This document shows, in pieces, positions 41,488-50,650 of a DNA stretch of 64,000 nucleotides; positions within the stretch are counted from its first letter, which is position 1, and every line of letters begins with the position of its first letter. The notes beneath the pieces are model-generated. The model had not been told where the DNA came from. It was given only the letters and a program-made list of their open reading frames with translations, and made no database searches. The stretch is taken from assembly GCF_036924595.1 (NCBI RefSeq), contig NZ_JAZHRV010000001.1, forward strand, positions 434,001-498,000. Direction: 5' to 3'. The DNA comes from Bradyrhizobium algeriense (GTDB taxonomy: Bacteria; Pseudomonadota; Alphaproteobacteria; Rhizobiales; Xanthobacteraceae). The position numbers and the translations under genes are program-made.

Positions 41488-42579
41488 TTGAAGATTGCAG
41501 TGTTGGGTGGGGGCAACGGTTCGTTCGCGGCCGCCGGCGACTTCGCCTTGGCTGGTCACGACGTCCGGCTGTGGCGGCGAAATCCTGGAGATGTCGAGGC
41601 GCATCGCGCGCAGGGCGGCACGATAACGGTCATCGATCGGGCGGGGCGACGTGATATCAGGCTGGCCATGATCACGTCTTCGATCGCGGAAGCGATCGAA
41701 GCGGCCGACCTTGTCCTGTGTCCGGCGCCGGCCTTCGCGCAGGCCGCGATCGCTGATCTCGCCGCACCCCATCTGCGCGACGGCCAGGTGGTGTTCCTGC
41801 CTCCGGGAACGTTCGGCTCCTACATCTTCGCCCGCGCCGCGCGGGACGCGGGCAACCGCGCCGAGATCGCGACCGCAGAGACTGGGACCCTGCCGTGGCT
41901 GGCGCGCAAGCAGGGTCCTTATGCGGTGCGCATCTCGGGCAGGGGTGCGCGATTGCCGACCGGCGTATTTCCGTTGCGCCTCGCGCCGCACGCGCTCGGC
42001 GTGATCGAGCGCGCGTTTCCAAACGCCATCGAGCCATGCGGCGATGCGCTGTCGGGCGCGCTGATGAATGCCGGTCCGATCATCCATCCACCGCTGATCA
42101 CCATGAATGCCGGCCCGATCGAGCATTTCGACAAGTGGGATATCCACAAGGAAGGAACTCAGCCGGCGATTCGCCGCGTGACGGATGCGCTCGATGCCGA
42201 ACGCATCGCCATCCGCGAGGCGCTTGGTTACGGAGGGCCGCACTTTCCCCTTGCGGATCACTATTCGAAGGATGGTGAACCCTGGATGTACGCGCGCGAC
42301 GCGCACGACCAGCTTACGGATTCCGGCGATTGGTCCGAGCGCCTCGTTCTCGTCGAGCACCGCTACATGCTGGAAGATTTGCGTCTTGGCCTGTCGTTCC
42401 TCGCATCGGTGGCGGGCCTCGCAGGCGTGCAAACGCCGCTGGTCAAGGCATTCCTGGCGATCGGCTCCGCGATCACGGGACAGGATTTCGCGGTGACGGG
42501 CCGGAGCTTGTCTTCGCTCGGCCTCGGCGATCTCGACAGGGCCGCATTGCAAAATCTTCTGGTGGAGGGTTTTCGATGA
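41488..42579 (+). CDS. NAD/NADP octopine/nopaline dehydrogenase-family protein
   Basis: A 363-residue protein with a TTG start and GGAGGACACC upstream. Rossmann motif IAVLGGGNGSFAAAGDFALAGHDVRLWRR, then LSGALMNAGPIIHPPLITMNAGPIEH with the catalytic-type His of this family, and ALGYGGPHFPLADHY. The family includes opine dehydrogenases and ketopantoate-reductase-like enzymes. In this operon it probably reduces or oxidises a keto/hydroxy acid rather than making opines. The stop overlaps the next start (ATGA). Confidence 0.88.
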   Translation: MKIAVLGGGNGSFAAAGDFALAGHDVRLWRRNPGDVEAHRAQGGTITVIDRAGRRDIRLAMITSSIAEAIEAADLVLCPAPAFAQAAIADLAAPHLRDGQVVFLPPGTFGSYIFARAARDAGNRAEIATAETGTLPWLARKQGPYAVRISGRGARLPTGVFPLRLAPHALGVIERAFPNAIEPCGDALSGALMNAGPIIHPPLITMNAGPIEHFDKWDIHKEGTQPAIRRVTDALDAERIAIREALGYGGPHFPLADHYSKDGEPWMYARDAHDQLTDSGDWSERLVLVEHRYMLEDLRLGLSFLASVAGLAGVQTPLVKAFLAIGSAITGQDFAVTGRSLSSLGLGDLDRAALQNLLVEGFR

Positions 42580-43553
42580 AACCGGTGATCGGATGCCTCG
42601 GCGCCGGCCGAATGGGTCGCGGGATCGCGGTCGTGTTCGCTTTCGCCGGCCATCAGGTTGTCGTCGTCGATTTCAAGGAACGGGAAGCGGCGACATTTGA
42701 GGCGTTGGCAACCGAGGCGAGGGCGGAAATCCGTTCGACGCTTGAGACCCTCTCGCGCATCGATCTGCTCCCGGCAGAGCTTGTGCCCACGATTGCCGAC
42801 CGGATCACAGTCGTGTCCCGGCAGGAGGCGGCTGCGGCGCTCCCGCGCTGCGACGTCATCTTCGAGGGGATGCCGGAGATCCTCGGCTTGAAGCAGGCGG
42901 CGCTGGCCGAAGCCTCGCGGCTGGCGGGCGAGGGCCCGATCATCGCTTCGACCACGTCGACGATACTGGTCGACGATCTTGCAGGCTCGATCGAACATCC
43001 CGGCCGCTTCCTCAATGCGCATTGGCTCAATCCGGCCTATCTGGTGCCGTTGATCGAACTATCTCCCGGCCGGCTGACCGCGCCGGAAGTGACAGTGCGG
43101 ATGAAGACGTTGCTCGAAGGCATCGGCAAGGTGCCGGTCGTCTGCGCGGCGCGGCCGGGCTTCATCGTTCCGAGAATCCAGTCGCTGGCGATGAACGAGG
43201 CCGCCCGCATGGTGGAGGAGGGCGTCGCCTCGGCGGAGGACATCGACAAGGCCGTGATCTATGGCTTCGGATTCCGTTTTGCGGTGCTCGGCCTGCTTGA
43301 GTTCATCGACTGGGGCGGCGGCGATATCCTGCATCACGCCAGCCGCTATCTGGTCGAAGCGCTCGGCGACAGCCGTTACGCCGCGCCTGACATCATCGCG
43401 ACCAACATGCGCGAGGGACGCATCGGTATGAAGACCGGGCAGGGTTTTATGAACTATGAAGGTGTCGATCTGGCTGTCTATCGCGAGCGGCGCCTCGCCG
43501 CCTTTGCCTCGGCGCTACGCGCGATGGGCCTTGCGCGCGAACCTGTCGCGTAA
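42576..43553 (+). CDS. 3-hydroxyacyl-CoA dehydrogenase-family protein
   Basis: A 325-residue protein, ATG 42576. GCLGAGRMGRGIAVVFAFAGHQVVVVDFK is the NAD site. IIASTTSTILVDDLAGSIEHPGRFLNAHWLNPAYLVPLIELSPG carries the catalytic His, and TGQGFMNY ends the second domain. It oxidises a 3-hydroxyacyl-CoA. Last gene of the forward operon. Confidence 0.9.
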   Translation: MKPVIGCLGAGRMGRGIAVVFAFAGHQVVVVDFKEREAATFEALATEARAEIRSTLETLSRIDLLPAELVPTIADRITVVSRQEAAAALPRCDVIFEGMPEILGLKQAALAEASRLAGEGPIIASTTSTILVDDLAGSIEHPGRFLNAHWLNPAYLVPLIELSPGRLTAPEVTVRMKTLLEGIGKVPVVCAARPGFIVPRIQSLAMNEAARMVEEGVASAEDIDKAVIYGFGFRFAVLGLLEFIDWGGGDILHHASRYLVEALGDSRYAAPDIIATNMREGRIGMKTGQGFMNYEGVDLAVYRERRLAAFASALRAMGLAREPVA

Positions 43554-43609
43554 CGCGCGCTATTTTTGCTACTAATTCTGGTGTGTTCGGACGATGCGAG
43601 GCCCCATCT

Positions 43610-43645
43610 CTACTTTGCATGGGGTTGTTTTCGTAGTTTTGGTCC
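43610..43645. repeat. Dispersed repeat, copy 2 (pair with 11601-11636)
   Basis: CTACTTTGCATGGGGTTGTT and following bases, about 30 of 35 identical to 11601-11636. It ends 2 bp before the livF stop, between convergent operons. Confidence 0.6.
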
Positions 43646-43647
43646 CG

Positions 43648-44361
43648 CTAGTGGCCGCCGAGATAGGCCGCGATCAGTTTCGGGTCGTGGATCAACGTGT
43701 CCGCCGGCCCGGACTGGATGATTTCGCCGGTTTCCAGCACATAGCCGTAATCCGCGGTCTCCAGCGCGGCGCGGGCGTTCTGCTCGACAAGCAGGACCGA
43801 GACGCCGAGGCTTCGCAGCGAGGCGATGGTGCGGAAGATTTCGCGGACGATGAGCGGCGCGAGGCCGAGACTGGGTTCGTCGAGCACCAGGAGTTTCGGC
43901 TTCGCCATCAGCGCCCGGCCGAGCGCCAGCATCTGCCGCTCGCCGCCCGACAGCGTGCCGGCGGCCTGCTTGCTGCGCTCTTTCAGCCGGGGGAAACGGT
44001 CGAACACGTCGTCCAGGCTTTTGCGTGTCGTCGAGCGGTCGCGCAGGCTGTAGGTGCCGAGCAACAGGTTGTCGGCGACTGACATGTCGGCGAACAGTTC
44101 GCGCTTCTCGGGCACAAGGCAAAGGCCGCGCTCGACGCGGCCCTCGACATCGATCCGCGCCAGATCGGTGCCTTGGAACACCATCCGTCCCGTGGACTTC
44201 AGCAGACCGATGGCGGCCATCAGAAGGGTAGTCTTGCCGGCGCCGTTCGGGCCGATCACGGTCACGATCTGTCCTTCTTCGACCGACAGCGAGACATTGC
44301 GTACGGCTTCCACCTTGCCGTAGCCGACCGACACATCCTCAATCGAAAGCATCTGTGTCAC
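43648..44361 (-). CDS. livF: Branched-chain-type ABC importer ATPase (LivF)
   Basis: A 237-residue ATPase with a GTG start overlapping the upstream stop (GTGA). Walker A GPNGAGKTT, signature LSGGE, Walker B LLVLDEPSLGLAP. LivF pairs with LivG to energise LivHM. Adjacent to catabolic genes, the importer probably takes up the aromatic acid degraded here rather than leucine. Confidence 0.93.
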   Translation of the reverse strand: MTQMLSIEDVSVGYGKVEAVRNVSLSVEEGQIVTVIGPNGAGKTTLLMAAIGLLKSTGRMVFQGTDLARIDVEGRVERGLCLVPEKRELFADMSVADNLLLGTYSLRDRSTTRKSLDDVFDRFPRLKERSKQAAGTLSGGERQMLALGRALMAKPKLLVLDEPSLGLAPLIVREIFRTIASLRSLGVSVLLVEQNARAALETADYGYVLETGEIIQSGPADTLIHDPKLIAAYLGGH

Positions 44362-46127
44362 GCGACACCTCCGAGATAGGCTTCCTGGACGCGGGCGTCG
44401 CTGCGGATCGCTGCCGGTTCGCCCTCGCAGAGCTTTGAGCCGAAATCGAGTACGACGATGCGATCAACCAGCGACATCACGAACTCCATGTCGTGCTCGA
44501 CCAGGAGGATCGTCAGGTGGTCCGCGCGCAGCGACCGCAGCAGTTCGGCAAGCTTGAGCTTTTCCTGACGACGCAGGCCGGCCGCCGGCTCGTCGAGCAC
44601 GAGCAGCGTCGGATCGGCGGCGAGCGCGCGGGCGATCTCGAGCACGCGCTGATTGCCGAGCGGCAGATTGCCGGCGAGTTCGAACGGCTTGTCGCCGAGC
44701 CCGACCCGTTCGAGCTGCCGCAGCGCTTCGTAGCGGGCACTGGCTTCTTCGGCCTGGTTCAGGCGCAGGGCGCCAGCGAACAGGCCGGTCCTGGTGCGCG
44801 AATAGGTGCCGAGCAGCACGTTGTCGAGCAGCGTCATGCGCGGGCGCAACTTGACGTGCTGGAAGGTGCGGGAGATTCCGGCGCGGGCGATGTGAAACTG
44901 TTGGTCGCGGGTGATCGAGCGGCCCGCGAACGCGATCTCGCCGCTGTTGGCGCGCAGCGCTCCCGTGAGCAGGTTGAACATCGTGGTCTTGCCGGCGCCG
45001 TTCGGCCCGATCAGGCCTAGAATTTCGCCGGACTTCACGTCGAAGCTGACATTGTTGACGGCGACGAGGCCGCCAAATCGCCGCTGCGCGCCGCTGACCT
45101 TGAGAAGAAGCGTACCCGGCGCCGGTTGCTCGCGGCGCGGCAATGGCGTCGCCGCTTGCGGACGGGACTGTTTCAGGTCCGGCAGAAAACCTGCGAGGAA
45201 CGGGACGATGCCCTGCCGGGCGCGTTGGAGGAACAGAATGAACAGCGCCGAGAACGCCACGATCTCGAGCTGGCCGGAGGCGCCCTTTGCGATCAGCGGC
45301 AAATAGTCCTGCACGGTGTTCTTCAACAGCGTGACGATCGCCGCACCAACCACGCCGCCCAGAATGCTGCCGGCACCGCCGACCATCGCCATCATCAGAT
45401 ACTCGATGCCCATGCCGGCCTCGAACGGTCCGGGGCTGACGAAACGGCCGAGATGGGCATAGAGCCATCCGGACAGCGCGCCGAGGAATGCGGCGATCAC
45501 GAACGTCACCAGCTTGATCTGGAATGCGCTGATCCCGAGGCTTTCGACCAGCGTATTGCCGCCACGGAGCGCGCGCATCGCCCGCCCGATGCGGGAGTCG
45601 AGAAGGTTGTAGCAGACGAAAAGGACCGCCACGACGATCGCCCAGATCAGGAAATAGATCTGCCGGCTCTCGACCAAGGCGAGCGGACCGATCGAAATCG
45701 GCGGAACGCCCGAGATGCCGTTATGTTGACCGAGGCCATCGATGTTGCCGAACAGGAACGCAATCGCCAGTCCCCAGGCAACCGTACTTAGCGACAGGAA
45801 GTGGCCGCCCAGGCGCAGCGTCACGAAGCCCAGGATTGCGGCGATGCTGCAGGTCAGGACGACGGCCAGCACCAGTCCCAGCCATGGCGAATAGCCGTTC
45901 ACCGCCGTGACCCAGGCGGTTGAGTAGGCGGCGACGCCGACGAAGGCTGCCTGGCCGAACGACACGATGCCGCCGACCCCGGTCAACAGCGCAAGCCCGA
46001 TGGCGGCAAGCGAGTAGATGCCGATGTAGTTCAGCAAGGTGATGCTGAACGGATTGAGCACGAAGGGCGCCGCCACGAGACAGGCGATCGCCGCGGCCAA
46101 GATGAGACGGGTCTGCTGCAGTGTCAT
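44358..46127 (-). CDS. Fused ABC importer permease-ATPase (LivM-LivG)
   Basis: A 589-residue fusion. Residues about 1-330 are a LivM permease (signature GVVGAAIVTLLKNTVQDYLP and several TM helices). After a Pro/Arg-rich linker (about 330-345, RPQAATPLPRREQPAP), the LivG-type ATPase starts: GAQRRFGGLVAVNNVSFDVKSGEILGLIGPNGAGKTTMFN. Its Walker B LLVLDEPAAGL is intact; the signature region PLGNQRVLEIARAL lacks the usual LSGG and reads LPLGN, as in many LivG proteins. Start ATG 46127 overlaps the LivH stop. Confidence 0.9.
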   Translation of the reverse strand: MTLQQTRLILAAAIACLVAAPFVLNPFSITLLNYIGIYSLAAIGLALLTGVGGIVSFGQAAFVGVAAYSTAWVTAVNGYSPWLGLVLAVVLTCSIAAILGFVTLRLGGHFLSLSTVAWGLAIAFLFGNIDGLGQHNGISGVPPISIGPLALVESRQIYFLIWAIVVAVLFVCYNLLDSRIGRAMRALRGGNTLVESLGISAFQIKLVTFVIAAFLGALSGWLYAHLGRFVSPGPFEAGMGIEYLMMAMVGGAGSILGGVVGAAIVTLLKNTVQDYLPLIAKGASGQLEIVAFSALFILFLQRARQGIVPFLAGFLPDLKQSRPQAATPLPRREQPAPGTLLLKVSGAQRRFGGLVAVNNVSFDVKSGEILGLIGPNGAGKTTMFNLLTGALRANSGEIAFAGRSITRDQQFHIARAGISRTFQHVKLRPRMTLLDNVLLGTYSRTRTGLFAGALRLNQAEEASARYEALRQLERVGLGDKPFELAGNLPLGNQRVLEIARALAADPTLLVLDEPAAGLRRQEKLKLAELLRSLRADHLTILLVEHDMEFVMSLVDRIVVLDFGSKLCEGEPAAIRSDARVQEAYLGGVA

Positions 46128-47167
46128 TCCTCGACTTCCTCTTCGGAATGCTGCGAGGCGAGCGAGCGCCAGAGCAGGACGGGGATCAGCAGCGAGAAGA
46201 CGATGACGTCCTTCAAGGTGCTGCTCTGGAACGAAGCGAAGCTCTCGATAATGCCGACGCCGAACGCGCCGAGCGCAGCGCCTGGATAGCTGGCCATGCC
46301 GCCGACGATGGCGCCGACAAAGGCTTTCAGGCCGAGCAGGAATCCGGAGTCGTAGAAGATGGTGTTCACCGGCGCGATCAGGATGCCGGAGACGCCGGCC
46401 ATCAGTGATCCCAGGAGGTAGGCGATGGTCCCGGCGCGCGCGGGCCGGATTCCCATCAGCCGGGCGCCGGTACGATTCAGGGCGGTCGCGCGCAGCGCCT
46501 TGCCGATCAGCGTGAAGTCGAAGAACAGAAATAGCAGGCCGCTGAACACCAGCGCTGCGGTGAGGATCAGTACCGTCTGTCCGGAAACGTGAACGCCGGC
46601 GATCTCGATCGCCATCGACGTCAACGGCTCGGTTCTGACGCCTTCGGGGCCGAAGAACAGCAAGCCAAGTCCGACCAGCGCGAAGTGAAGCGCGACCGAG
46701 ACCGTCAGCAGCAGCAGAACCGAGGCGTCCGCGATCGGGCGGAACACGATCCGGTCCAGCAGCGGCGAGATTGGCATGATCAAGAGCAGCGCCAGCACGA
46801 TCCGGACCGGCATTGGCGGATTGAAACGCATCGTCAGCCAGACGATCCCGACGACAATCAAGGGCAGCACGAGATAGCCGAGGACGGCCTTCGGCACCGC
46901 GCGAAACTCGCCGGCGCGCGCCAGCGAGACGACCTCCATCACGCAGGCCATGCACGCCAGCACGACAACTAGCCCGACCGTTCCGGGAAGCTGCCTGGCA
47001 TCGAGCGCCGCCAGCGTCAACGCCGTGAAGGCCGCGATGTCGCCGAACGGAATGAAGATCACCCGCGTCACGGTGAAGATCAGCACGGTTCCGATCGCCA
47101 CCAGGGCGTAGACCGCCCCGGTGGCTATTCCGTCGATCGCAAGGATCGCTGCGATGTCTGCCGTCAT
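46124..47167 (-). CDS. livH: ABC importer permease LivH
   Basis: A 347-residue LivH-type permease: AILAIDGIATGAVYALVAIGTVLIFTVTRVIF at the N-terminus, and LLGLKAFVGAIVGGMASYPGAALGAFGVGIIESF near the C-terminus. Longer than typical E. coli LivH (about 308), mainly by extra helices. Couples with the LivM part of the fusion. Confidence 0.92.
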   Translation of the reverse strand: MTADIAAILAIDGIATGAVYALVAIGTVLIFTVTRVIFIPFGDIAAFTALTLAALDARQLPGTVGLVVVLACMACVMEVVSLARAGEFRAVPKAVLGYLVLPLIVVGIVWLTMRFNPPMPVRIVLALLLIMPISPLLDRIVFRPIADASVLLLLTVSVALHFALVGLGLLFFGPEGVRTEPLTSMAIEIAGVHVSGQTVLILTAALVFSGLLFLFFDFTLIGKALRATALNRTGARLMGIRPARAGTIAYLLGSLMAGVSGILIAPVNTIFYDSGFLLGLKAFVGAIVGGMASYPGAALGAFGVGIIESFASFQSSTLKDVIVFSLLIPVLLWRSLASQHSEEEVEE

Positions 47168-47206
47168 GCTGTCGGCCGTCCTTCCGTGTTACGCCTTAGG
47201 CTTCGC

Positions 47207-48355
47207 TCAGGGCTGGTAGGTCCAGGCGCCGTTGACCAGGCGGACGATCACCAGCGCGCGCTCGTCCACGCCGTGGTAGGCGCCGGCCTTGAAGTTGTAG
47301 ACCGCGTGCACGCCCGAGAGCTCCTTGGTGTTGAGGATCTCGTCGCGCATGGCCTTGCGGAATTCGACGGTGCCGGGTTTGGCGGTCTTCAGCGCACGAG
47401 CGGCGGCGGTCGTGAAGATCATCCAGCCGTCGAAGGAATAGGCCGAGAAACCGTCCGTGGTCGGGACGTTGTTGGCCTTCAGGAAGGCGGCGCGGAAGTC
47501 GAGCGCGAGCTTCTTGGCGAAATGGCTGTCGGGAAGCTGCTCGGCCACGATGACCGGGCCGGCGGAGACCTGAATGCCTTCCGCGGATTTGCCGCCGACG
47601 CGCACGAAATCGGGATTGACCAGCGCAACCGTGCCGTAGGTCTTGCCCTTGAAGCCACGCTCGCCGAGCGCGAGCAGCGGCAGCGCGCCCTGCGTACCCG
47701 ATCCGCCGATCAGCACGGCATCCGGACGCACCGCGAGAACTTTAAGGATCTGGCCCGTGACTGACGTATCGACGCGCGCGTAGCGCTCATTGGTCAGCAC
47801 CTTGATGCCGTCCTCGGCTTCGACAGCCTTGGCGCCGTTGTAGACGAGATCGCCCCAGGCATCGGAGAAGCCGATATAGCCGATATTCTTCATGGCATCG
47901 CGCTTCATGCGATCGGCGACGACCTTGACCAGCAGCGAGGCGGGCTGCGGAACGGAGATGCCCCACTGGTCGGCCGGGTTGGGCTGTCCGATCACCGGGG
48001 AGACGGCGATCATCGGCACCTTCAGTTCGGTCGCGACCGCCATCATCGCGATGGTCGAAGGTGCCGTTGCGGTGCCGATCAGGAGATCGACCTTTTCTTC
48101 CTCAATGAGCTTGCGCGCGTTGCGGGTGGCGGCAGAGGGATCGGAGCCGTCGTCGAGCTGGATCAGCTTGATCTTCTCGCCGTTGACCTCGCTCTTGTAT
48201 TCCATGGCCGCCTGGATGCCGCGCCCATACGGGATTCCGATCGAGGCGCCGGGTCCACTGAGCGACGTCACGAATCCGATCGTGATGTCGGCCTGTGCGG
48301 TCGAGGCCGCGACGAGGCCGCCGATGAGTGCAGTCAAACTCAACATCTTGCGCAT
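47207..48355 (-). CDS. LivJ-type ABC substrate-binding protein
   Basis: A 382-residue periplasmic protein, ATG 48355 with AAGGGG upstream; signal peptide about 1-22 (ending AQADI). DITIGFVTSLSGPGASIGIPYGRGIQAAMEY is the family start, and KLIQLDDGSDPSAATRNARKL the standard first lobe. A paralog is encoded at 54365. First gene of the importer operon; it defines substrate choice, presumably an aromatic acid. Confidence 0.9.
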   Translation of the reverse strand: MRKMLSLTALIGGLVAASTAQADITIGFVTSLSGPGASIGIPYGRGIQAAMEYKSEVNGEKIKLIQLDDGSDPSAATRNARKLIEEEKVDLLIGTATAPSTIAMMAVATELKVPMIAVSPVIGQPNPADQWGISVPQPASLLVKVVADRMKRDAMKNIGYIGFSDAWGDLVYNGAKAVEAEDGIKVLTNERYARVDTSVTGQILKVLAVRPDAVLIGGSGTQGALPLLALGERGFKGKTYGTVALVNPDFVRVGGKSAEGIQVSAGPVIVAEQLPDSHFAKKLALDFRAAFLKANNVPTTDGFSAYSFDGWMIFTTAAARALKTAKPGTVEFRKAMRDEILNTKELSGVHAVYNFKAGAYHGVDERALVIVRLVNGAWTYQP

Positions 48356-48495
48356 TGCATTCCCCTTGGTTGAAATCAGCCGCGACCTGAGCGAGATGTC
48401 AGCATGGATCGAGGTCGGACCAGCACGATCGATGCCGTGATTGTCGTCGAAGCCCGGCGCAGGCATGATCCCCGCGTCGGCATGGGAGTTGTGAA

Positions 48496-49335
48496 ATGAG
48501 CGTCACCAGAACCGGTTCCAATGTCGAGCGCCGCTTCGTCACGACGCCTCTCGGTCGCATTCACGTCGCCATGGCGGGAACCGGTTTTCCTGTTCTCCTG
48601 CTGCATCAGACGCCGCGCTCGTGGGACGAGTATCGCGATGTGCTGCCGCTGCTCGGCCGCGATTTCCGCGCGATCGCGATGGACACGCTCGGCTTCGGGG
48701 ATTCCGCTTCGCCCGCCGGCGACCCGTCGATTGAGCTGTGGGCCGAGGGCGCGTTCGCGCTGCTCGATGCGCTGGAAGAACCGCGCGCCGCGATCGTCGG
48801 CCATCATACCGGCGCGGTGATCGCGATCGAAATGGCTGCCTCTGTGCCAGCGCGCGTCAGCGCCTTGGTGCTCTCGGCGTGTCCTTTCGTCGATGCGGCG
48901 CGCCGGGCCAAACACCACGGCACGCGCGTCATCGATGATGTGGAAGCACGTACCGACGGCGCCCATCTCACTGAGCTCTGGGCGCGCCGGCAACCGTTCT
49001 ACCCCGCTGATGATATCGATCTGCTGCAGCGCTTCGTGGTCGACGCCCTGCGGGCCGGCGAGATGGCGGCGGAAGGGCACCGGGTGGTGAATCGCTATCG
49101 GATGGAAGACCGTCTGGGGCAGATCCACTGTCCCACGCTGGTCATTGCTCCGACGGGCGATCCGCACGTTCATCCGGTGGCTCCGAAGGTCGCTGGAGCT
49201 ATCGAAGGCAGCATCTTGCGCGAGCTTTCAGGAGGCATGGTGCCGCTTCCCGATCAGATGCCGGAGGCTTTCGCTGGCCTCGTCCGCGATTTCGTTGCCG
49301 CCCAGACGGCCAAGATTCAGACGGCCAAGACCTGA
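48496..49335 (+). CDS. Alpha/beta-hydrolase-fold protein with altered nucleophile
   Basis: A 279-residue protein. Fold pattern FPVLLLHQTPRSWDEYRDVLPLLGRDFRAIAMDTLGFGDS is intact, but the elbow reads VGHHTGA: His104 sits where Ser is normal in GxSxG. The C-terminal site that usually carries the catalytic His reads SGGMVPLPDQMPEAF, with Met in its place. It may be a non-classical lyase or cofactor-free enzyme, or a binding protein. A 12-nt direct repeat near the stop encodes a duplicated QTAK. Divergent from the importer operon. Confidence 0.8.
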   Translation: MSVTRTGSNVERRFVTTPLGRIHVAMAGTGFPVLLLHQTPRSWDEYRDVLPLLGRDFRAIAMDTLGFGDSASPAGDPSIELWAEGAFALLDALEEPRAAIVGHHTGAVIAIEMAASVPARVSALVLSACPFVDAARRAKHHGTRVIDDVEARTDGAHLTELWARRQPFYPADDIDLLQRFVVDALRAGEMAAEGHRVVNRYRMEDRLGQIHCPTLVIAPTGDPHVHPVAPKVAGAIEGSILRELSGGMVPLPDQMPEAFAGLVRDFVAAQTAKIQTAKT

Positions 49336-49822
49336 AGTGGATCCTGAAACGACGGGACCGACCGCGGCGAATGCGAACCCGCCCGCAGCACTGGCCATCC
49401 CGAGGTCAATGATCTCAGCCACGATTGAAGAGCCTTTATCAACGCAACTATCAAGGCGACGTGCGTCTGCACGGCGCTCACTCCCTGTCAATTGTTTAAA
49501 GCCTAAAGTATTTCTCGGCCGCAGGTCAATACGCCAGATTCGCGTTCCCGCGGAAAAAGTTTGCCGCAGCGCGTGCGGCCGCGAGAGCTGAATTCGCTTA
49601 TGCAAAAGGTAAGGCGCTATCTGCCTGTCCTTTCGGCAAACCGATCCAGTCGTGCGCAGCATGCGCCGGCGCGCGGTTCAATTGACGCCAAAATTATTTT
49701 GTGGTTGAAATATTTCGGTCGATGGGACGGCGTCACGCTACAACGCGTCTCCGCAACGACAGGCTTGTGCGTGTCGTCACCCTCCGTGACCGCGGAGGTT
49801 CGAGGCTCGGCACGGTTCGCCT
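49336..49822. other. Gene-free regulatory region before the second catabolic operon
   Basis: 487 nt with no supported gene. It holds a MarR-type site (49496-49507) and, further on, a 13-bp AT-rich palindrome CAAAAT-T-ATTTTG (49689-49701) with AT-rich flanks that could be a promoter. The distance from site to start (over 300 nt) is long, so a second promoter or a long leader is likely. Confidence 0.5.
49496..49507. promoter_or_regulatory. MarR-type site TTAAAGCCTAAA
   Basis: TTAAAGCCTAAA, followed by GTA. It matches the perfect palindrome at 57255-57274 at 13 of 15 aligned positions and the 59825 site closely. It lies upstream of the operon beginning at 49823. Confidence 0.5.
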
Positions 49823-50641
49823 GTGAAACAGGATATTGCTGTGCGCATCTTCTGGCAGAGCTTCGTCGACCAGGCTACGAGCGCGCCCTACATGGCACGG
49901 CTTGCGGCCTATCTGAACGATATCGCGGCGCCCGGCACCAGCGTCCACGTCGAGGGCATCACGCCTGCCGACCGCGACTTCGGTCGCTTGAGCGAATTTC
50001 GTTGCGCGATCCAGGCGGTCGATAACGGGCTCGCGGCGCAGGAGAACGGCTTCGACGCCTATGTCATGGGTCACTTCCAGGATCCAGGATTGTACGAACT
50101 GCGCTCGGCGCTCACGATTCCGGTGGTCGGCGCTGGCGAGGCCACGCTGCTCGCGGCCTCGCAGCTTGGGCGGCGGCTCGGCCTTGTCACGCTCGATTCA
50201 GCCTTCGAGGTCTGGCATTACGAACAGGCCGATCGTTACGGGCTTTCCGGCCGCGTGGTGCATGTCACCGGGATGGGTTGCCGTCCGGAGGATTTCAGCG
50301 CGGCGTTCGCTGGCGACGCGGCGGCAAAGGCGCGCATGCTGGCCGACTTCGCTGCCTGCGCGCAGCCGCTGGTCGATCGCGGCGCCGATGTCATCATTCC
50401 GGCCGGCGTGTTGCCCGGCCTCCTGATTGCGAGCGAGCATGGCTTCAAGATCGGTCATGCGCCCGTGGTGAACTGCGCAGCGGTTGCGCTCAAGAGCGCC
50501 GAGATGTGGGTGCAGTTGCAGCGCCTCAACGGCACCGAGCCGAGCCGGGGGCCGAGCTTCGCGCTCGCCAATGATCGCGCCCGCCAGGATTTCCGCGCCA
50601 CCGTGGCGCGCTCGCAAGCCGACAAACCAAAGACTTCTTGA
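49823..50641 (+). CDS. Asp/Glu/hydantoin racemase-superfamily protein lacking both catalytic Cys
   Basis: A 272-residue protein with a GTG start. The fold follows hydantoin racemase: FDAYVMGHFQDPGLYELRS, IPVVGAGEATLLAASQLGRRLGLVT, GADVIIPAGVLPGLL. In racemases the first motif is CFxDPG and the second GCAGM; here the first Cys is His and the second is not Cys. A two-Cys racemase mechanism is therefore excluded. Maleate-isomerase- or decarboxylase-type chemistry, or a binding role, is possible. First gene of the operon 49823-55522. Confidence 0.8.
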   Translation: MKQDIAVRIFWQSFVDQATSAPYMARLAAYLNDIAAPGTSVHVEGITPADRDFGRLSEFRCAIQAVDNGLAAQENGFDAYVMGHFQDPGLYELRSALTIPVVGAGEATLLAASQLGRRLGLVTLDSAFEVWHYEQADRYGLSGRVVHVTGMGCRPEDFSAAFAGDAAAKARMLADFAACAQPLVDRGADVIIPAGVLPGLLIASEHGFKIGHAPVVNCAAVALKSAEMWVQLQRLNGTEPSRGPSFALANDRARQDFRATVARSQADKPKTS

Positions 50642-50650
50642 GGACAAGAC

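Noticed and set aside
49228..49662. 144-codon open frame on the minus strand in the 49336-49822 gap
   Set aside because: It runs into the hydrolase gene antisense, has no ribosome site or family motif, and covers the MarR-type site.
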